From positions 193,857,809-193,921,808 of the forward strand of contig JAUMIR010000002.1 of the NCBI GenBank assembly GCA_030847615.1: a stretch of DNA of 64,000 nt, in the 5' to 3' direction. The translations under genes and the position numbers were made by a program. Below the pieces are notes generated by a model that was given only the letters and a program-made list of their open reading frames with translations, did not search any database and was not told the DNA's origin. This document shows, piece after piece, positions 11,241 to 22,769 of this stretch. Numbering within the stretch: the first letter of the stretch is position 1; each line of letters begins with the position of its first letter. The DNA comes from Gambelia wislizenii (taxonomy: Eukaryota > Chordata > Lepidosauria > Squamata > Crotaphytidae).

Positions 11241-11551
11241 GGGAGGTTATCAGATGCGGGGGGGGGGGCACCAAAAAATCACGTTTCCAACCATGCCAGA
11301 AGAATGGGAGGAGAACAGAAAGGGCAACCTTACTAGACGCTGCATCCTTCTGCCAGGGGCATAGTGTTGCCGTGGACGAGGCTTCCCTTTTTCTATTGAC
11401 GGAAACAAGCCGCCAATAAAAAAGGGACGCCTCACTGATGGCTGTGCAACACCCCTGGAATGCTGGAGGACATTGTCATCTGATAATGTCAGGGCTTTCT
11501 GTTCTTCTAGCGATCTTCTGACATGGGTTTTGCCACATCTGATAATCTCCC
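11241..11551. mobile_element. MITE with family A-like ends
   Basis: The left end GGGAGGTTATCAGATGCGG and right end CCACATCTGATAATCTCCC are 19-bp inverted repeats with few mismatches. An additional internal TCTGATAATG copy is at about 11478. The 311-bp body is unlike the larger family A copies. No target duplication is obvious. Confidence 0.6.
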
Positions 11552-11871
11552 AGACTACAGTAGTGGGGGCCAGCAGCATATTGTTAAAAAAAAAAAATCC
11601 AAGGCAGTCTCTCACCCTGCGATTCCTTCCCTTACCTGGGGGTCTGGAGAAAAGAGGTGAAGCCCTGAGACTCAGGGTCAAGCCCTGAAATCTGCAAATC
11701 CTACTACCCAGAAGCAGATAATGTGGTGAAAGGAACCTCAAAAATCTATCTAGTTTTATACAGTAGACCACAAAAGCTTATGCCAAATAAAGTGGGATAG
11801 TATTTCAGGTGATATGTGACTCTTTGTTATTTTAACTAGAGACACTCCTCCTCCTAAATCACATCTACCTA

Positions 11872-12165
11872 GAATCATAGAGCTGGAAGAGACCACAAGG
11901 GCCATCTAGTCCAACACCTGACCTGCAGGAATACACAATAAAGCACGCCTGACAGATGGCCATCCAGCTTCTGTTTAAAAACCTCTGAAGATGGAGACTC
12001 CACCACATTCCAAGGCAGCGCAGTCTACTGTTGAACAGCTTTTACCGTCAGGAAGTTCTTCCTAAAGTTTAGGTGGGATCTCTTTTCCTGTAATTTGAGT
12101 CCATTACTCCATGTCCTAGTCTCTGGAACTGCAGAAAACAAACTTGCTCCATCCTCAATATGATA
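11872..12165 (-). mobile_element. CR1 LINE 3' end
   Basis: Reversed CR1 3' end. In + orientation it starts 'gaatcatagagctggaagagaccac', continues 'tctgtttaaaaacctc' and 'aggaagttcttcctaaa', and ends near 'ctgcagaaaacaaacttgc'. Only the 3' end of ORF2 and its UTR remain. Confidence 0.88.
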
Positions 12166-12479
12166 TTTTGTTTTGCTTCACCCCCTCACTACTGTCATAA
12201 TCTTTGCTATAATACCACCATAATCATCTTTATTATAACAAATTTGTTAAATATATAAGTGGTACCATACAGAGCTGCATAGAAAACACAGATCTCAATT
12301 TGTCCCTGTTGCAAAGGAGCCTTTGATGCAAAATAGACAGTTATACAAATAGACAACGAGAAAAACAATGGAGAAAGAAAGACAAAGGTAGAGCAGGAAG
12401 AATGTGGACATATCCTGCTACATGACTGGAAACGCAGTGCAACAGAAAGTGTGATCGGCTAGAAGGGTTGTCATACATC

Positions 12480-12870
12480 AGGGCTGGAAGTCACGTGACC
12501 CTCCAGATGAACTCCCGGCAGTCCTACGTGTTGTTTAAATGGGGAAACTACTCCTCGTAGTCCCAGTGGATCCCACATCATTTTGCTGTATTTGAAAGGA
12601 GGGAAGCGGACTTCCGGTTCTGTGGGAGGAGGCGATGGTCGGCTTGCGAATGTGCTCCGCAGGCTTGACCACCGGGAGAGGCAAACTTGGTGGGTGTAAT
12701 ACCCCCCAAGACACCCCAGTCGGAGAAGACGGGGTGCTCGGGACTGGCTGTTGTCTGAAAGCATCATTTTTTTTTATTCCTCTGGAGCCCTGACGAGCTG
12801 CACTGGACAAGAAAGCGAGCACCAGACAGATCAGTAGCCGTTGCCTCTCTGCTTTGTGGCAGCTAATGAC
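12480..12870. other. GC-richer segment of unknown nature
   Basis: Noticeably more CpG-rich than its surroundings (cgcaggcttgaccaccggg, acttccggttc). No frame is convincing. It could be an old LINE 5' end or a small regulatory region; I cannot decide. Confidence 0.25.
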
Positions 12871-12902
12871 CAGAAACCAGGGCAGATCATTGGGCAGCTG
12901 GA

Positions 12903-13142
12903 TTACACAGTGCTAGGACCAGAACTGAAGTCTTCTACAGTCTCATCACTCAGAGCCCCATCCAGACCCAGCTGGTAACAAACCAGCCCTAAAGGCTTCA
13001 TGCTCTGGAGAAACCTCTTTCTCCTGAGGAGCCCTATCACCCCTGCCAGGTTCATGTTTTCTGATGATACCACTTGTATTTGCACCTTCCGGTACTGATG
13101 ATCTCTATCCCTGACTAATAGCTCAGCCTCCTCTTCATAACT
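12903..13142 (-). CDS. Possible minus-strand exon, unidentified
   Basis: On the minus strand an open frame runs without a stop from a good 3' splice-acceptor context (pyrimidine-rich tract then CACCTGCAG, exon starting at 13142) to TAA at 12905-12903, about 79 residues. The predicted peptide is of ordinary composition, starts acidic (SYEEEAELLVRD) and has a basic segment (LLRRKR). I do not recognise a family. It may be a cellular 3'-terminal coding exon, part of a pseudogene, or chance. No partner exon was found. Confidence 0.25.
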   Translation of the reverse strand, partial: SYEEEAELLVRDRDHQYRKVQIQVVSSENMNLAGVIGLLRRKRFLQSMKPLGLVCYQLGLDGALSDETVEDFSSGPSTV

Positions 13143-13296
13143 CTGCAGGTGAGGTAGAAATAAATCTACAGAGATTTATTTGAGACCTCCTCAAGGTTTT
13201 CTTTGCCTAAAGCCTGGGGTAATCTCTCGAGGAATGTGGGTGTGTGTGCCTAAGGCAGTGCTGGAGTTGGAAGGTCTCATGGAGGGTTTGGCTTGG

Positions 13297-13518
13297 GGGG
13301 CATCTACACTGCAGAAGTAATGCAGTTTGATGCCATGTTAAGTGTTGAATCTCCGTCCTATGGAATCCTGGGATTTGTAGTTTTACAATGTATTTAGCCT
13401 TCTCTGCCAAAGTGTGCTGGTACCTCACAAAACTACAAATCCCGGAATTCTGTAGAATGGAGCCATGGCAGTTAAAGTGGTGTCAGGCTGCATTACTATA
13501 TTTCTACTGCAGAGGCAC
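13297..13518. mobile_element. Palindromic hAT MITE, family E
   Basis: Arms 'catctacactgcagaagtaatgcag' and 'ctgcattactatatttctactgcag' are inverted repeats. The interior carries 'tatggaatcctgggatttgtagtttt' mirrored by 'aaaactacaaatcccggaattc'. It matches the design of 24807-25023, 36040-36252 and 58700-58892. Confidence 0.7.
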
Positions 13519-13946
13519 CCATGGACTCTTTATCAGAGACTTATTGGCCATGATCTGAGGGTGATAGAGGTAGAGGAGCAAAGGTTACAAGAAGATCCAA
13601 GGATATGATAAGGTTGTGAACTGAGCCTGGTAAAGTTACTTTTTTGGACTGCAACTTCCAAAATTCCCATCCAGCACAGCCATCAGTTGTAGTTCAAAAA
13701 AGCAAGTTTTCTAAGCTTAGGCTTGGAATAACTTCAAAAATACAAGAAGTCAGGGCCAGCCCTGCTATTAGGCAGAATAAGTAAGCCACCTCAAATTGTA
13801 GAGACTGGAGGGGGGGCAGCAAGGGCAGTTTGCTTTTCTTTCTTGAATCTAAGGGGAAGTAGTAAGTGATTTGGGTAGCAGAATGTGGGTAGAGATGAGA
13901 TATGGGAGTGGAATGAGCAGGAAGGAAAGTTAAAGGAATTGAAAAA

Positions 13947-14459
13947 GGTGTCCAGTTCTGGGCACCACAATTCAAAAAGGATATTGACAAGTTGGAGCAT
14001 GTCCAGAGAAGGGCAACTAAAATGGTGAAAGGCCTGGAAACCATGCCATATGAGGTGAGACTTAGGGAGCTGGGTATGTTTAGCCTGGAAAAAAAGATGG
14101 TTAAGAGGCAATATGATTGCCCTGTTTAAGTATTTGAAGGGGTGTCACGTTGAGGATGGAGCAGGCTTGTTTTCTGCTGCTCCAGAAACTGGAACACGGA
14201 GCAATGGATGCAAGCTCCAGGAACAGAGATTCCACCTCAACATTAGGAGGAACTTTCTGACAGTAAGAGCTATTTGGCAGTGGAACACACTCCCTCGGAG
14301 CGTGGTGGGGTCTCCTTCCTTGGAGGTCTTTAAACAGAGGCTGGATGGGCATCTGTCGGGGATGCTTTGATCAAGATTTCCTGTGTGGCAGGGGGTTGGA
14401 CTGGATGGCCCTCGTGGTCTCTTCCAACTCTACAATTCTATGATTCTATGATTCTATGA
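13947..14459 (+). mobile_element. CR1 LINE 3' end with ATTCTATG tail
   Basis: C-terminal ORF2 coding sequence ([20 protein letters not shown] and LEVFKQRLDGHL are readable) followed by the CR1 3' UTR and three copies of the terminal octamer ATTCTATG at 14439-14459. One frameshift is present near 14100. Confidence 0.92.
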
Positions 14460-14697
14460 AACATGAGATGCACAGAACATCTGCTCTGTTGCTGCCAGAT
14501 TGGAGATATGCCTCATTCTCATCACTCCAAGTGTTAATTTCAGAAGACTTGCTGACTTGTGCGGCCACTGCTGATTTGTCCTCTGGAGCTTTGGAAAACC
14601 AACAACATTGAAGATTTAATTAACAGTCTGGCTCTCTCATACACAACTCTAGAAACTAGCTTCATTCCATAAAGGTGACTAGCAGTTGGATTTCTGG

Positions 14698-15478
14698 CAT
14701 TATTATTTATTATTATTATGTTTATTTATATAGCGCCATAAGCTTTACATAGCGCTTTATAAAAAAGAAAAACAACAATCCACAATAAACATAAAAACCT
14801 GCCTACAGCACATAATCTAAAACCACAAACAACATTATAAAATTAATAAAATATTACTATAACAAGATTAAAACAATACTATAGAAGTGCAAGTTAATAC
14901 AAATAATATGGACATAAAATCAAAATGAAAGTTGGAAGGCTTCTCTAAATAGAATAGTCTAAATTAAAGTAGTCTAGAGAGGTGGTAGTCCGCAAATTCG
15001 TGGGAAGGATATTCCAAAAATAGGGGGCAGCATGGGAGAAAGGACGTATCCGAGTAGGGGCAGAGGAAATCCTTGGCTGCACCAGCAGCCCTGAATCACT
15101 AGAGCACAGGGCATGAACAGGAAAATAGGGGGGGGGAGTGCTGAAAATCGATGGGGGCCAAACCATGAAGAGCTTTGAGAGTTAATAATAATAGCTTATA
15201 ACGAATTCTAAATGAGATCGGAAGCCAGTGAAGGGACAACAACAATGGGGTGACATGATCATAATGGCGGGCAGACAAAATTATCCTAGCAGCAGAGTAT
15301 TGTACTGAAATCAAGGGGGCAAGATGGGAAAGAGGAAGCCCAGTCAGCAAAAAATCACAGTAATCTAGGTGAGAAATGACCAATGCATGAACCAAAGTCT
15401 TAGCAGCAAAAACTGAAAGAAAAGGCCTGATTCTCGCTAGATTATAAAGAAATGACATGACTTTGCCATGGAATGAAA
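14698..15478 (-). mobile_element. L2-type LINE, C-terminal ORF2 and 3' end
   Basis: The minus strand encodes ORF2 C-terminal motifs (HALVISHLDYCD, ARIILSARHYDHVTP, LLLLTLKALHGLAP), followed by a 3' UTR that ends in a (TTA)n tract at 14698-14720. The frame is open for 128 residues (15485-15099), with a frameshift after it. It is 5'-truncated. Confidence 0.82.
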
Positions 15479-15612
15479 ATTGCATTCAAATGGAAATACT
15501 TCTTCAGAAGCCCATGATTAACCTACAACCCTCACTGCTAGGAAATACGGATCGACATGAGCTCAAGTGCCCCTTAAAGTGGATAAGGCATATTCATGCA
15601 GTACAGACCTTG

Positions 15613-15835
15613 GTTGTTGATGTGTACCTTCAAGTTGTTTCTGACCCTTGGCTGCCCTAAGGCAAACCTATCATGGGGTTTTCTTGGTAAGATTTGTTCA
15701 GTGGGGGGTTGCCTTTGCCTTCCTCTGAGGCTGAGAGAGTGTGACTTGTCCAGGATCACCCAGTGGGCTTCCATGGCCGAGCAGGGATTAAAACCCTGGT
15801 CTCTAGAGTTCCAAACCTGGTCTTCACAGTGCTGT
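15613..15835 (-). mobile_element. CORE/MIR-type tRNA SINE
   Basis: Nearly complete reversed copy: tail 'gttgttgatgtgtaccttcaagttgtttctgac', body 'atcatggggttttcttgg', CORE-like 'gagagagtgtgacttgtccaggatcaccca', then the tRNA-like head with a B box read on the minus strand ('gggattaaaaccc'). Confidence 0.8.
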
Positions 15836-15849
15836 TACACAAAATGCTA

Positions 15850-16230
15850 GTTCATGCAGAAATTCCACGCGTGCTTTGGAGAATTTAAATTAGCTCAGTT
15901 GGTATGTGAGAGGCCATGTAACGGCAGGTTCTTTTCACCTATGTATACCAGTATTAACTGGAAAGACAATGAGCCAAGGAAAACAAATAACCTTGAAAGT
16001 TTTATTGAAAATGATTTAAAACTGTATTCACACCACATTAATTCATCCAGAACAGATACAAGACTATTGAGTAAAAGTAGGAAGCACCTAGATGGAGGGA
16101 AGGAGCCTTTGTTCAGCAGAGGGAGAGATTTGGAAGGGGAAAGAGAAAAAGTAGAGAAGGGGGCAAAGGAGTACCGACTGACATGGAGACAGGAGGAAAG
16201 TGGGGTCAAAGCACACTAAGATGAGATTTT
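15850..16230 (-). other. Possible 3' end of a retroposed transcript
   Basis: On the minus strand AATAAA occurs at 16006-16001. Both strands are open over about 100 residues, but neither translation is recognisable. No poly(A) tract survives. Weak candidate for a processed pseudogene or a chance signal. Confidence 0.15.
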
Positions 16231-16479
16231 GGGGTAAATTTATATGCAAAATCTCCATTGAAGGGGCAATTTAGAGAGAAAGACAATTGTTTATCCGAAG
16301 ATTCCCAATGTTACAGCAAAGGAACCCTGGATGAGTTTGCACTGTGGGAAAAGGAAAGTTTTCAAAACTGATAGATAACAGACAACTCTCTCTTTGGGAT
16401 GTAGATGAGGAGATAAGGAAAACAGGCCTCATATAACAATGAGATTTTCAGCTAACCTTTTGAAGTAGTTCAGAGGATA

Positions 16480-17088
16480 CCAATGCAATTCTAGGCTGCG
16501 TCAATAGGATTATAGTGTTAGGATTATAGATCAAGGGAAGTAATAGTGTCAATCTATTCTGTTTTGGTCAAACCTCACCTGGAATACTGTGTCCAGTTCT
16601 GGGCACCACATTCAAGAAGGATATGAACAAGCTGGAACGTGTCCAGAGGAGGGTGACCAGGATGGTGGGAGGTCTGGAAGCCATGCCCTATGAGGAGAGG
16701 TTTAGGGAGCTGGGCATGTTTAGTCTGGAGTAGAGAAGGTTGAGAGGGGACATGATAGCCATGTTTAAATATTTGAAGGGATGTCATACTGAGGATGGGG
16801 CAAGCTTGTTTTCTGCTGCTCCAGAGACTAGGACACGGAGCAATGGGTTCAAATTACAGGAAAAGAGATCCCACCTAAACATTAGGAAGAACTTCCTGAC
16901 AGTAAGAACTGTTCAGCAGTGGAATGCGCTACCTCAGAGTGTGGTGGCGTCTCCTTCTTTGGAGGTTTTTAAACAGAGGCTGGATGGCTATCTGTAGGGA
17001 ATGATCTGATTGTTTATTCCTGCATGGCAGGGGGTTGGACTGGATGGTCCTTGTTATCTCTTCCAACTCTATGATTCTATGATTCCTG
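16480..17088 (+). mobile_element. CR1 LINE 3' end
   Basis: ORF2 C-terminus with a stop at 16732 ('gagtagagaagg') and otherwise good conservation ([32 protein letters not shown]). It ends in two ATTCTATG-type repeats at 17071-17085. Confidence 0.9.
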
Positions 17089-17228
17089 GAGACTCTCAGG
17101 AAAGACATGGCATTATTATTGCAAGGTTCAAAAGAATTCTGTTTCACCTACCTCTGAGGTGTGAAATTTATTGAGGAATCTAATGTGGGCTGTCCTTTCA
17201 AGCTTGTACATGCCAGCAAGCATACAGA

Positions 17229-17440
17229 TCAGAGAATTTTGGAAGTTGAGTTGGAAGAGACCATGAGGGCCATCCAGTCCAACCCCCTGCCATGCAGGAA
17301 TACAAAATCCAGCCTCTGTTTAAAAACCTCCAAAGAAGGAGACTCCACCACACTGCAAGGCAGCATATTCCACTATCAAACAGCTCTTAACATCATGAAG
17401 TTCTTCCTAATGTTTAGGTGAAATCTCTTTTCCTGGATAC
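17229..17440 (-). mobile_element. CR1 LINE 3' end, opposite orientation
   Basis: Reversed CR1 3' UTR and last part of ORF2 ('ttggaagagaccatgagggcc', 'ctctgtttaaaaacctcc', 'aagttcttcctaatgtttagg'). It lies 140 bp from the + strand copy, so the two could pair as an inverted repeat. Confidence 0.88.
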
Positions 17441-17540
17441 AGGATGAGACCTATATTTCAGCTGTTCATGCTTGGAGACATAGAGAGAGAGAAGGATTAG
17501 GACTACCACATGAGTACTCAGACTTTACCCTGGGGGCAGT

Positions 17541-18316
17541 CCTCTCTCTCTTTCTCTCTCTCTGGCTTTTCTTCGCAAACGAAGATTCAGGAAGGACTCA
17601 TCCTGCACTTTCTGCAAGCACGCTGATGACTGAAAAGGCCAATCTGAGATAAACAAGTCCGGTTGCAGAAAACACAGCAGAAGGTCTCCTTGGGTGATGT
17701 TTCCAGGTTGTGATCCTTTCTGCGTTGTCGTTTCTCTTCAAGACTTGTTTGGCTTAAGTTCTCAAATAAGGCTGTGGCATTGTGGATAGTGCGTCTCCAT
17801 GCCTCCCGATGTGAGGCCAGGGCGGACCATTGTTGGTGATCAATTTGGCCAAGCCTCAGATGTTGTTTGAGGGAGTCCTTGTATCACTTTTTTGGAGCGC
17901 CCCTCTTACGCTGACCCGTGGCGAATTCACCGTAGAGTATTATTTTTGGGAGGCGATGGTCCTCCATCTTAGAAATATGCCCTGCCCAGCGCAGCTGTGT
18001 TCTCAGTATCATGGCCTCAATGCTGGTGATCCCTGCTTGCTCAAGGACAGCAACATTCCTCACATAGTCAGTCCAGTGTATATTTAGGAATGTGTGTATA
18101 CAGCACTGATGAAAGCGTTCGAGGAGTGGTAAGTGTTGGCGATAAGTGACCCATGTTTCAGACCTGTAAAGGAGAATAGACAGTACAATGACTCTATACA
18201 CACTGATTTTTGTGCTTCGCCTCAGGTGTTTATTACTCCAGACTCTTTTGTAAAGTCTTCCAAATGCACTATATGCCTTTGCTAATCTGTGATCGATCTC
18301 TTTGTCAATCTTGGCA
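17541..18316 (-). mobile_element. LINE with (AG)n tail, ORF2 C-terminus
   Basis: Starts on the + strand with a CT-rich tract (17541-17562), then the terminal hairpin CTTCGCAAACGAAG (17571-17584) and the reversed ORF2 C-terminus. Readable motifs are YRSETWVTYRQHLPLLERFHQ and TSIEAMILRTQLRWAGH. A frameshift and stops lie between 17880 and 17590, so it is inactive. It is 5'-truncated at 'tttgtcaatcttggca'. Confidence 0.88.
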
Positions 18317-18959
18317 GTCCTGGCTACAGTGAAATATGCAGTTGTGAGACAGTCTTATCAGACACTCAGTTATGAATTCCCCCCTTTTAAGCAGAGTACA
18401 CAGGTTGACAGCGGTTAGGGAACTCAAGCATTCACAGATAGTAAGACTAATTATCTAAATCAGGGGTAAGGTGTTTGGCATTTTCCAGTGTTTTTTGTGC
18501 TCCCAGCCACTGTGTGCTCTGCTAACCTTATTTTCTTTCCTCTGGCAATTTAATCTCCCATCAGCCCTGTGGAGGGCTTTGTATTAAATATATATCAATT
18601 AAACATGTATCAAAAGGCACAGAGTGTGAGCTCTCATTACAACTCCAACACTTAAACCACTACACCACACTGATTCTCTGCTGCAGACCTATCAACTACC
18701 AATTAGCCACATGATGCAGGTAATCAAACCTCCATGTGCAGAAATAGTAAGCTTCTGAATTTTAAATTCTGGGACTAACAAGAAAGAGGCAGCCCCTCTT
18801 TATATGGTAGGTATGCTTACGAAGTGCTGAGACTCATTTGGCTAGCTGCAGTCAGGTGCTGAATACTCAGCAAATCAAGCTAGATATTCTGAGCTAGCAT
18901 TCCTTGGCCTGCACTCCACATCATGCTTATCCTCCTATGTGCACATTTCTCCAACATGT
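18317..18959. other. No feature recognised
   Basis: A fragment at 18643-18680 ('cacttaaaccactacaccacactg') is the head of a MIR-like SINE in reverse. The remainder is unassigned. Confidence 0.35.
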
Positions 18960-19190
18960 AAGATGATACAGAGAGCCAGCATAGTGGTATGAACGTAGTA
19001 CTAAGTCTCCAGTGACCAGGGCTCAAATCCCTGTTCAACTATGGAAACCCACTGGGTGACCTTGGCCAAATCACACTCTCTCAGCCTCAGAGAAAGGCAA
19101 AGTCAATCCCCCCTGAACAAATCTTGCCAAGAAAACCCTGTGACAGGGTTGCCATAAGTTGGAGTCAAGCTGAAGGCACATAATAACATT
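18960..19190 (+). mobile_element. CORE/MIR-type tRNA SINE
   Basis: Full-length: head with B box-like 'gggctcaaatccc', CORE 'gggtgaccttggccaaatcacactctctcagcctcag', body 'aacaaatcttgccaagaaaaccctg', and tail 'gccataagttggagtcaagctgaaggcac'. Confidence 0.85.
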
Positions 19191-19379
19191 CAGAGGATAC
19201 ATGGACCTAAGTGAGTGTTTTTGTTATCTGGCTGCCCCTTTGGGGCTGTTCCCTGTGCGGTTACCACAATATGGAAAAGTTACCACTTTGATCTACTGCT
19301 CCCAGATTCTGGGAGCTGGGGTTCAAGAAAGCATTTTCCCCCAAGCACTGGCATTTACCAGTAGTGCTATACTTGTACA

Positions 19380-19765
19380 GACAAGATTGTGAAGTCCCCC
19401 CACCCTGCTTCCTCTGGCTTCTTTCACCCCATCTGTGAAACTCCTTCCCAAGAGGTCAGGCTGGCTTCATCCCTTCTCAGTTTCCAGCAGGCAGTGAAAA
19501 CTGCTATTTCGCATGTTTTTTGGCACTAAAAATTAGGGGCATCTGCTCTGGCTGTTTTCTAAATTCTTCGTCTGATTTTGCAGTTATTTGCAGAGAGAAA
19601 TTTTAATTGTTTCTTAGAGGGGTTTTTTTTTTCTTAGCAAATGTGGTGTTTTAATTGGTTTTTAGTTATTTATTTAATTTTTAAAAGTGTTTTTCCCCAT
19701 TGTGCATTGTCTTTGGGGCCCTTGTGGGTTAAGAGACAATAAATAAATACCATCACTAAATAAAA
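19380..19765 (+). mobile_element. L2-type LINE 3' end
   Basis: 'ctccttcccaagaggtcaggctggcttcatccc' followed by 'gcaggcagtgaaaactgctatttcgc' is the end of an L2-like ORF2. A T-rich 3' UTR and 'gggttaagagacaataaataaatacc' follow. Confidence 0.6.
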
Positions 19766-20494
19766 TTTATAGCATGGTTGTTGTGATTTTTCCTGGTCTT
19801 TATTTGGAGCACTTCCAGGTGAAGCCTGTATTGTATCTTCAACCTGTCTCATTCACACAATTTTATAGGATAAGGATGATAGTCCAGATTCCAAATGGTG
19901 TTGTCTTTATATTGTAAACCACATCCCAATGTTTCCTCACTGTTTCTTCCATCTTTTTTTTCCATATACCCACACATACACAAAATGGTTAAAGAAGAAT
20001 AGCTGCACAATGTCTTTTCAGCAATAACATCAGGAGCTGTCTGACTGGAAGGGTCCTTCAGCTCTTGGGCCCTTTGCAGGTTGTGCATTATGATTCACAA
20101 CTTTTGACTTCTGATTCCAAGGTAAGAGCCCTGATCTTGATGGAGAGAGGTATGCGTGTGTGCGTGTCTGGTAAACATGTTTAAATAAAATATCCTTCCT
20201 TTCTGGTCCTTAGATTACAAGGACATAGTTACAAGCCACTCCTTAGTTGTGTCCCCTAATCCCAAAACTCTCCCACATCTCTCTTATTTTAATCTAGGTG
20301 GGGTCTAAGGAGGACAGCCAACCAGTAACAACAGGAAAACAAAATCAGATATATGTGTTAGACCCACAAGCATACTGCAGTTGTTAAGGCCGCTCTAAAT
20401 GGACCATAAATTGTACAATTATGAATTTTGATGACTTAATTATCACAGGATGCGGGTTAAACATTTAAAAACTCATCTTTGGCGTGTGTATAAA

Positions 20495-21086
20495 GGAGAT
20501 TATTAGATGTGTCCAAAAAGTACCTTACCAGAACGCCAGGACAAAATTTTTGTCCCGCCAAATTGATCACCAACAATGGTCCGCCCTGGCCTCACATCGG
20601 GAGGCATGGAGACGCACTATCCACAATGCTGCAGCCTTATTTGAGAACTCACGACGAACAAGTCTTGAAGAGAAACGACAACGCAAAAAGAATCACAACC
20701 CAAAAACATCACCCAAGGAGACCTTCTGCTGTGCTTTTTGCAACCGGACTTGTTTATCTCGGATTGGCCTTTTTAGTCATCAGCGCGCTTGCAGAAAGCG
20801 CGGGATGAGTCCTTCCTGAATCTTCGTTTGCGAAGAAAAGCCAGAGAGAGAGAGAGAGAGAGAGAACGGGTTCACATATCCTCACACTCATCGCGTTCTG
20901 GCTCCTATGCTTCAGCAGTCAGTAAGGTGGCACTTTTCATTGACAGGGAGCTCCTGTCAATGAAAAGTACTGCCTTACTAACTGCTGAAGCACAGGAGCA
21001 GAACGTGAAACCAGGTCCCATTCACAGGAAGAAATGTTGTCCTGGCGTTCTGTGTAAGGTACTGTTTACTGCATCTGATAATCTCC
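20495..21086. mobile_element. Long foldback transposon with family A-like ends, interrupted by a LINE
   Basis: Ends GGAGATTATTAGATG and (reverse complement) GGAGATTATCAGATG, with aaa on both sides. Further inside, 'agtaccttac.cagaacgccaggacaa' (20519-20545) pairs with 21037-21064. A long central hairpin (about 20895-21003, e.g. cttttcattgacaggga against its mirror) is symmetric around 20950. The left arm is split by the LINE 3' end at 20558-20864. Confidence 0.7.
20558..20864 (+). mobile_element. LINE with (AG)n tail, 3' end inserted in a foldback element
   Basis: Begins in the ORF2 C-terminal coding region (DHQQWSALASHREAWRRTIHNAA; 5'-truncated) and runs to the native stop codon TGA at 20817-20819. 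It includes the CAFCNRTCLSRIGLFSHQRAC zinc-finger-like end, the terminal hairpin CTTCGTTTGCGAAG (20822-20835) and an (AG)n tail at 20842-20864. A sister frame is also open by chance. Confidence 0.88.
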
Positions 21087-21164
21087 AAAAACAAAGGGTG
21101 TAATCCACCAGGTATTTTCCTGCATACTGCTCACTGAGAGAATCCACTAGTTTAGCAGTGGGAA

Positions 21165-21262
21165 TCTTGTGGCCCTCCAGATGTTGTTGGAGTGCATTTA
21201 CTAGTATTCATCACCACTGGCTGTGTTGGCTAGAACAGATGGGATTTGCATGGCATTGTATC
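21165..21262. mobile_element. Small hAT-type MITE fragment
   Basis: 'gcagtgggaatcttgtggccctccagatgttgttgga' is the left end of the common 'ccctccagatgttgttgga' hAT element. The right end is decayed. Confidence 0.5.
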
Positions 21263-21531
21263 CCTGTAATGGTTAATTCTTTACTAGCTCTCAGAGCTGG
21301 TCCAGCTAGAGTACACTCACTGAATCAAGGATAAGTTGGTAAACCAACACTTGCTAAATGTCATTGTTTTAGTGAATCTATTCCAGTTGGGACTAACAAT
21401 TTGATTAAGGCCAGAAAACTTATTTGCCTGATTCATTTCGTTTGAGATTCTATTTTACAATTGTTCTTTTCTGCTTTTATTGTTAATCTAATGTAATTAG
21501 AGTGTGATATACTGTACAGACAAATAAAGAT

Positions 21532-21538
21532 GTAGAGA

Positions 21539-21570
<32 letters not shown>

Positions 21571-21572
21571 TA
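21532..21572. repeat. (GATA)n/(GACA)n microsatellite
   Basis: Five or so GATA units run directly into GACA units. Confidence 0.95.
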
Positions 21573-21767
21573 TTGCTGTTGTTAATTATCATCAAGTCAA
21601 CTCTGACATATGACTACCCTACGAATGAGAGACCTCCAAGTGTCCAGCCCTGTTCAGGTCTTCCAGACTCAGGGCCATGGCTTCCTTAATTGAATCAATG
21701 CATAATACAGACTTCCTCTTTTTCTGTTGTCTCCTGCTTTACTAAGCATTTTAGTTTCTTTAAAGAG

Positions 21768-22737
21768 TCATGTCATCCCAAAGGGTAGTCACCAATGGCT
21801 CCTCTTCATCCTGGAGAGAAGTGACCACTGGGGTGCCACAGGGTTCTCTCCTGGGCCCAGGGCTATTCAACATCTTTATCAATGACTTGGATGAGGGAAT
21901 AGAGGGTGTGCTCATCAATTTTGTAGATGACATCAAATTAGGAGGGGTAGCTAATACCCCAGAGGACAGGATCAGAATCCAGGGTGACCTTGACAGATTA
22001 GATAGCTGGGCCAATATTAACAAAATGAATTTCAACAGGCAGAAATGTAGGATACTACACTTGGGAAGTAAAAATGAAATGCACAGATATAGAATGGGTG
22101 ACACATGGCTTGACGGCAGTACATACGAAAAGAATCTAGGAGTCTTAGTGGACCACAAGCTGAACATGAGTCAGCAGTGTGATGCAGCAGCTAAAAAAGC
22201 CAATGCAATTCTAGGCTGCATTAATAGGAGTATAGTGTCTAGATCGAGGGAAGTAACAGTGCCACTGTATTCTGCTTTTGTCAGACCTCACCTGGAATAG
22301 AGTCCAGTTCTGGGCACCATAATTCAGGAAGGATAGTGACAAGCTGGGATGTGTCCAGAGGAGGGCAACCAGGATGGTGGGTGGTCTGGAAGCCATGCCC
22401 TATGAAGAGTGGCTTAGGGAGCTGGACATGTTTAGTCTGGAGAAGAGAAGGTTGAGAGGGCACATGATAGCCATGTTTAAATATTTGAAGGGATGTCATA
22501 CAGAGGATGGGGCAAGCTTGTTTTCTGCTGCTCCAGAGACTAGGACATGGAGCAATGGGTTCAAACTACAGGAAAAGAGAATCCACCTAAACATGAGGAA
22601 GAACATCCTGACAGTAAGAGCTGTTCGGAAGTGGAATACAATGCTCGTAGTGTGGTGGAGTCTCCTTCTTTGGAGGTTTTTAAACAGAGGCTGGATGGCC
22701 ATCTGTTGGGAATGATTTGATTGTGTATTCCACACTT
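21768..22737 (+). mobile_element. CR1 LINE, RT domain to near 3' end
   Basis: The longest CR1 copy here. It opens in the reverse transcriptase at the VPQGSLLGPGLFNIFINDLDEG motif and continues with a changed catalytic box (FVDD instead of FADD) and the connecting domain to ARPHLE-type sequence. A frameshift near 22300 separates this from the C-terminal frame ([25 protein letters not shown]). The last part of the tail is lost, so no octamer repeats remain. Confidence 0.92.
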
Positions 22738-22769
22738 GCACATCTCTGCTTTAATATTTAAAAAAATAC

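Noticed and set aside
15854..16219. 121-residue + strand frame
   Set aside because: Both strands are open and neither is recognisable. Kept only as a weak possible retroposed fragment.
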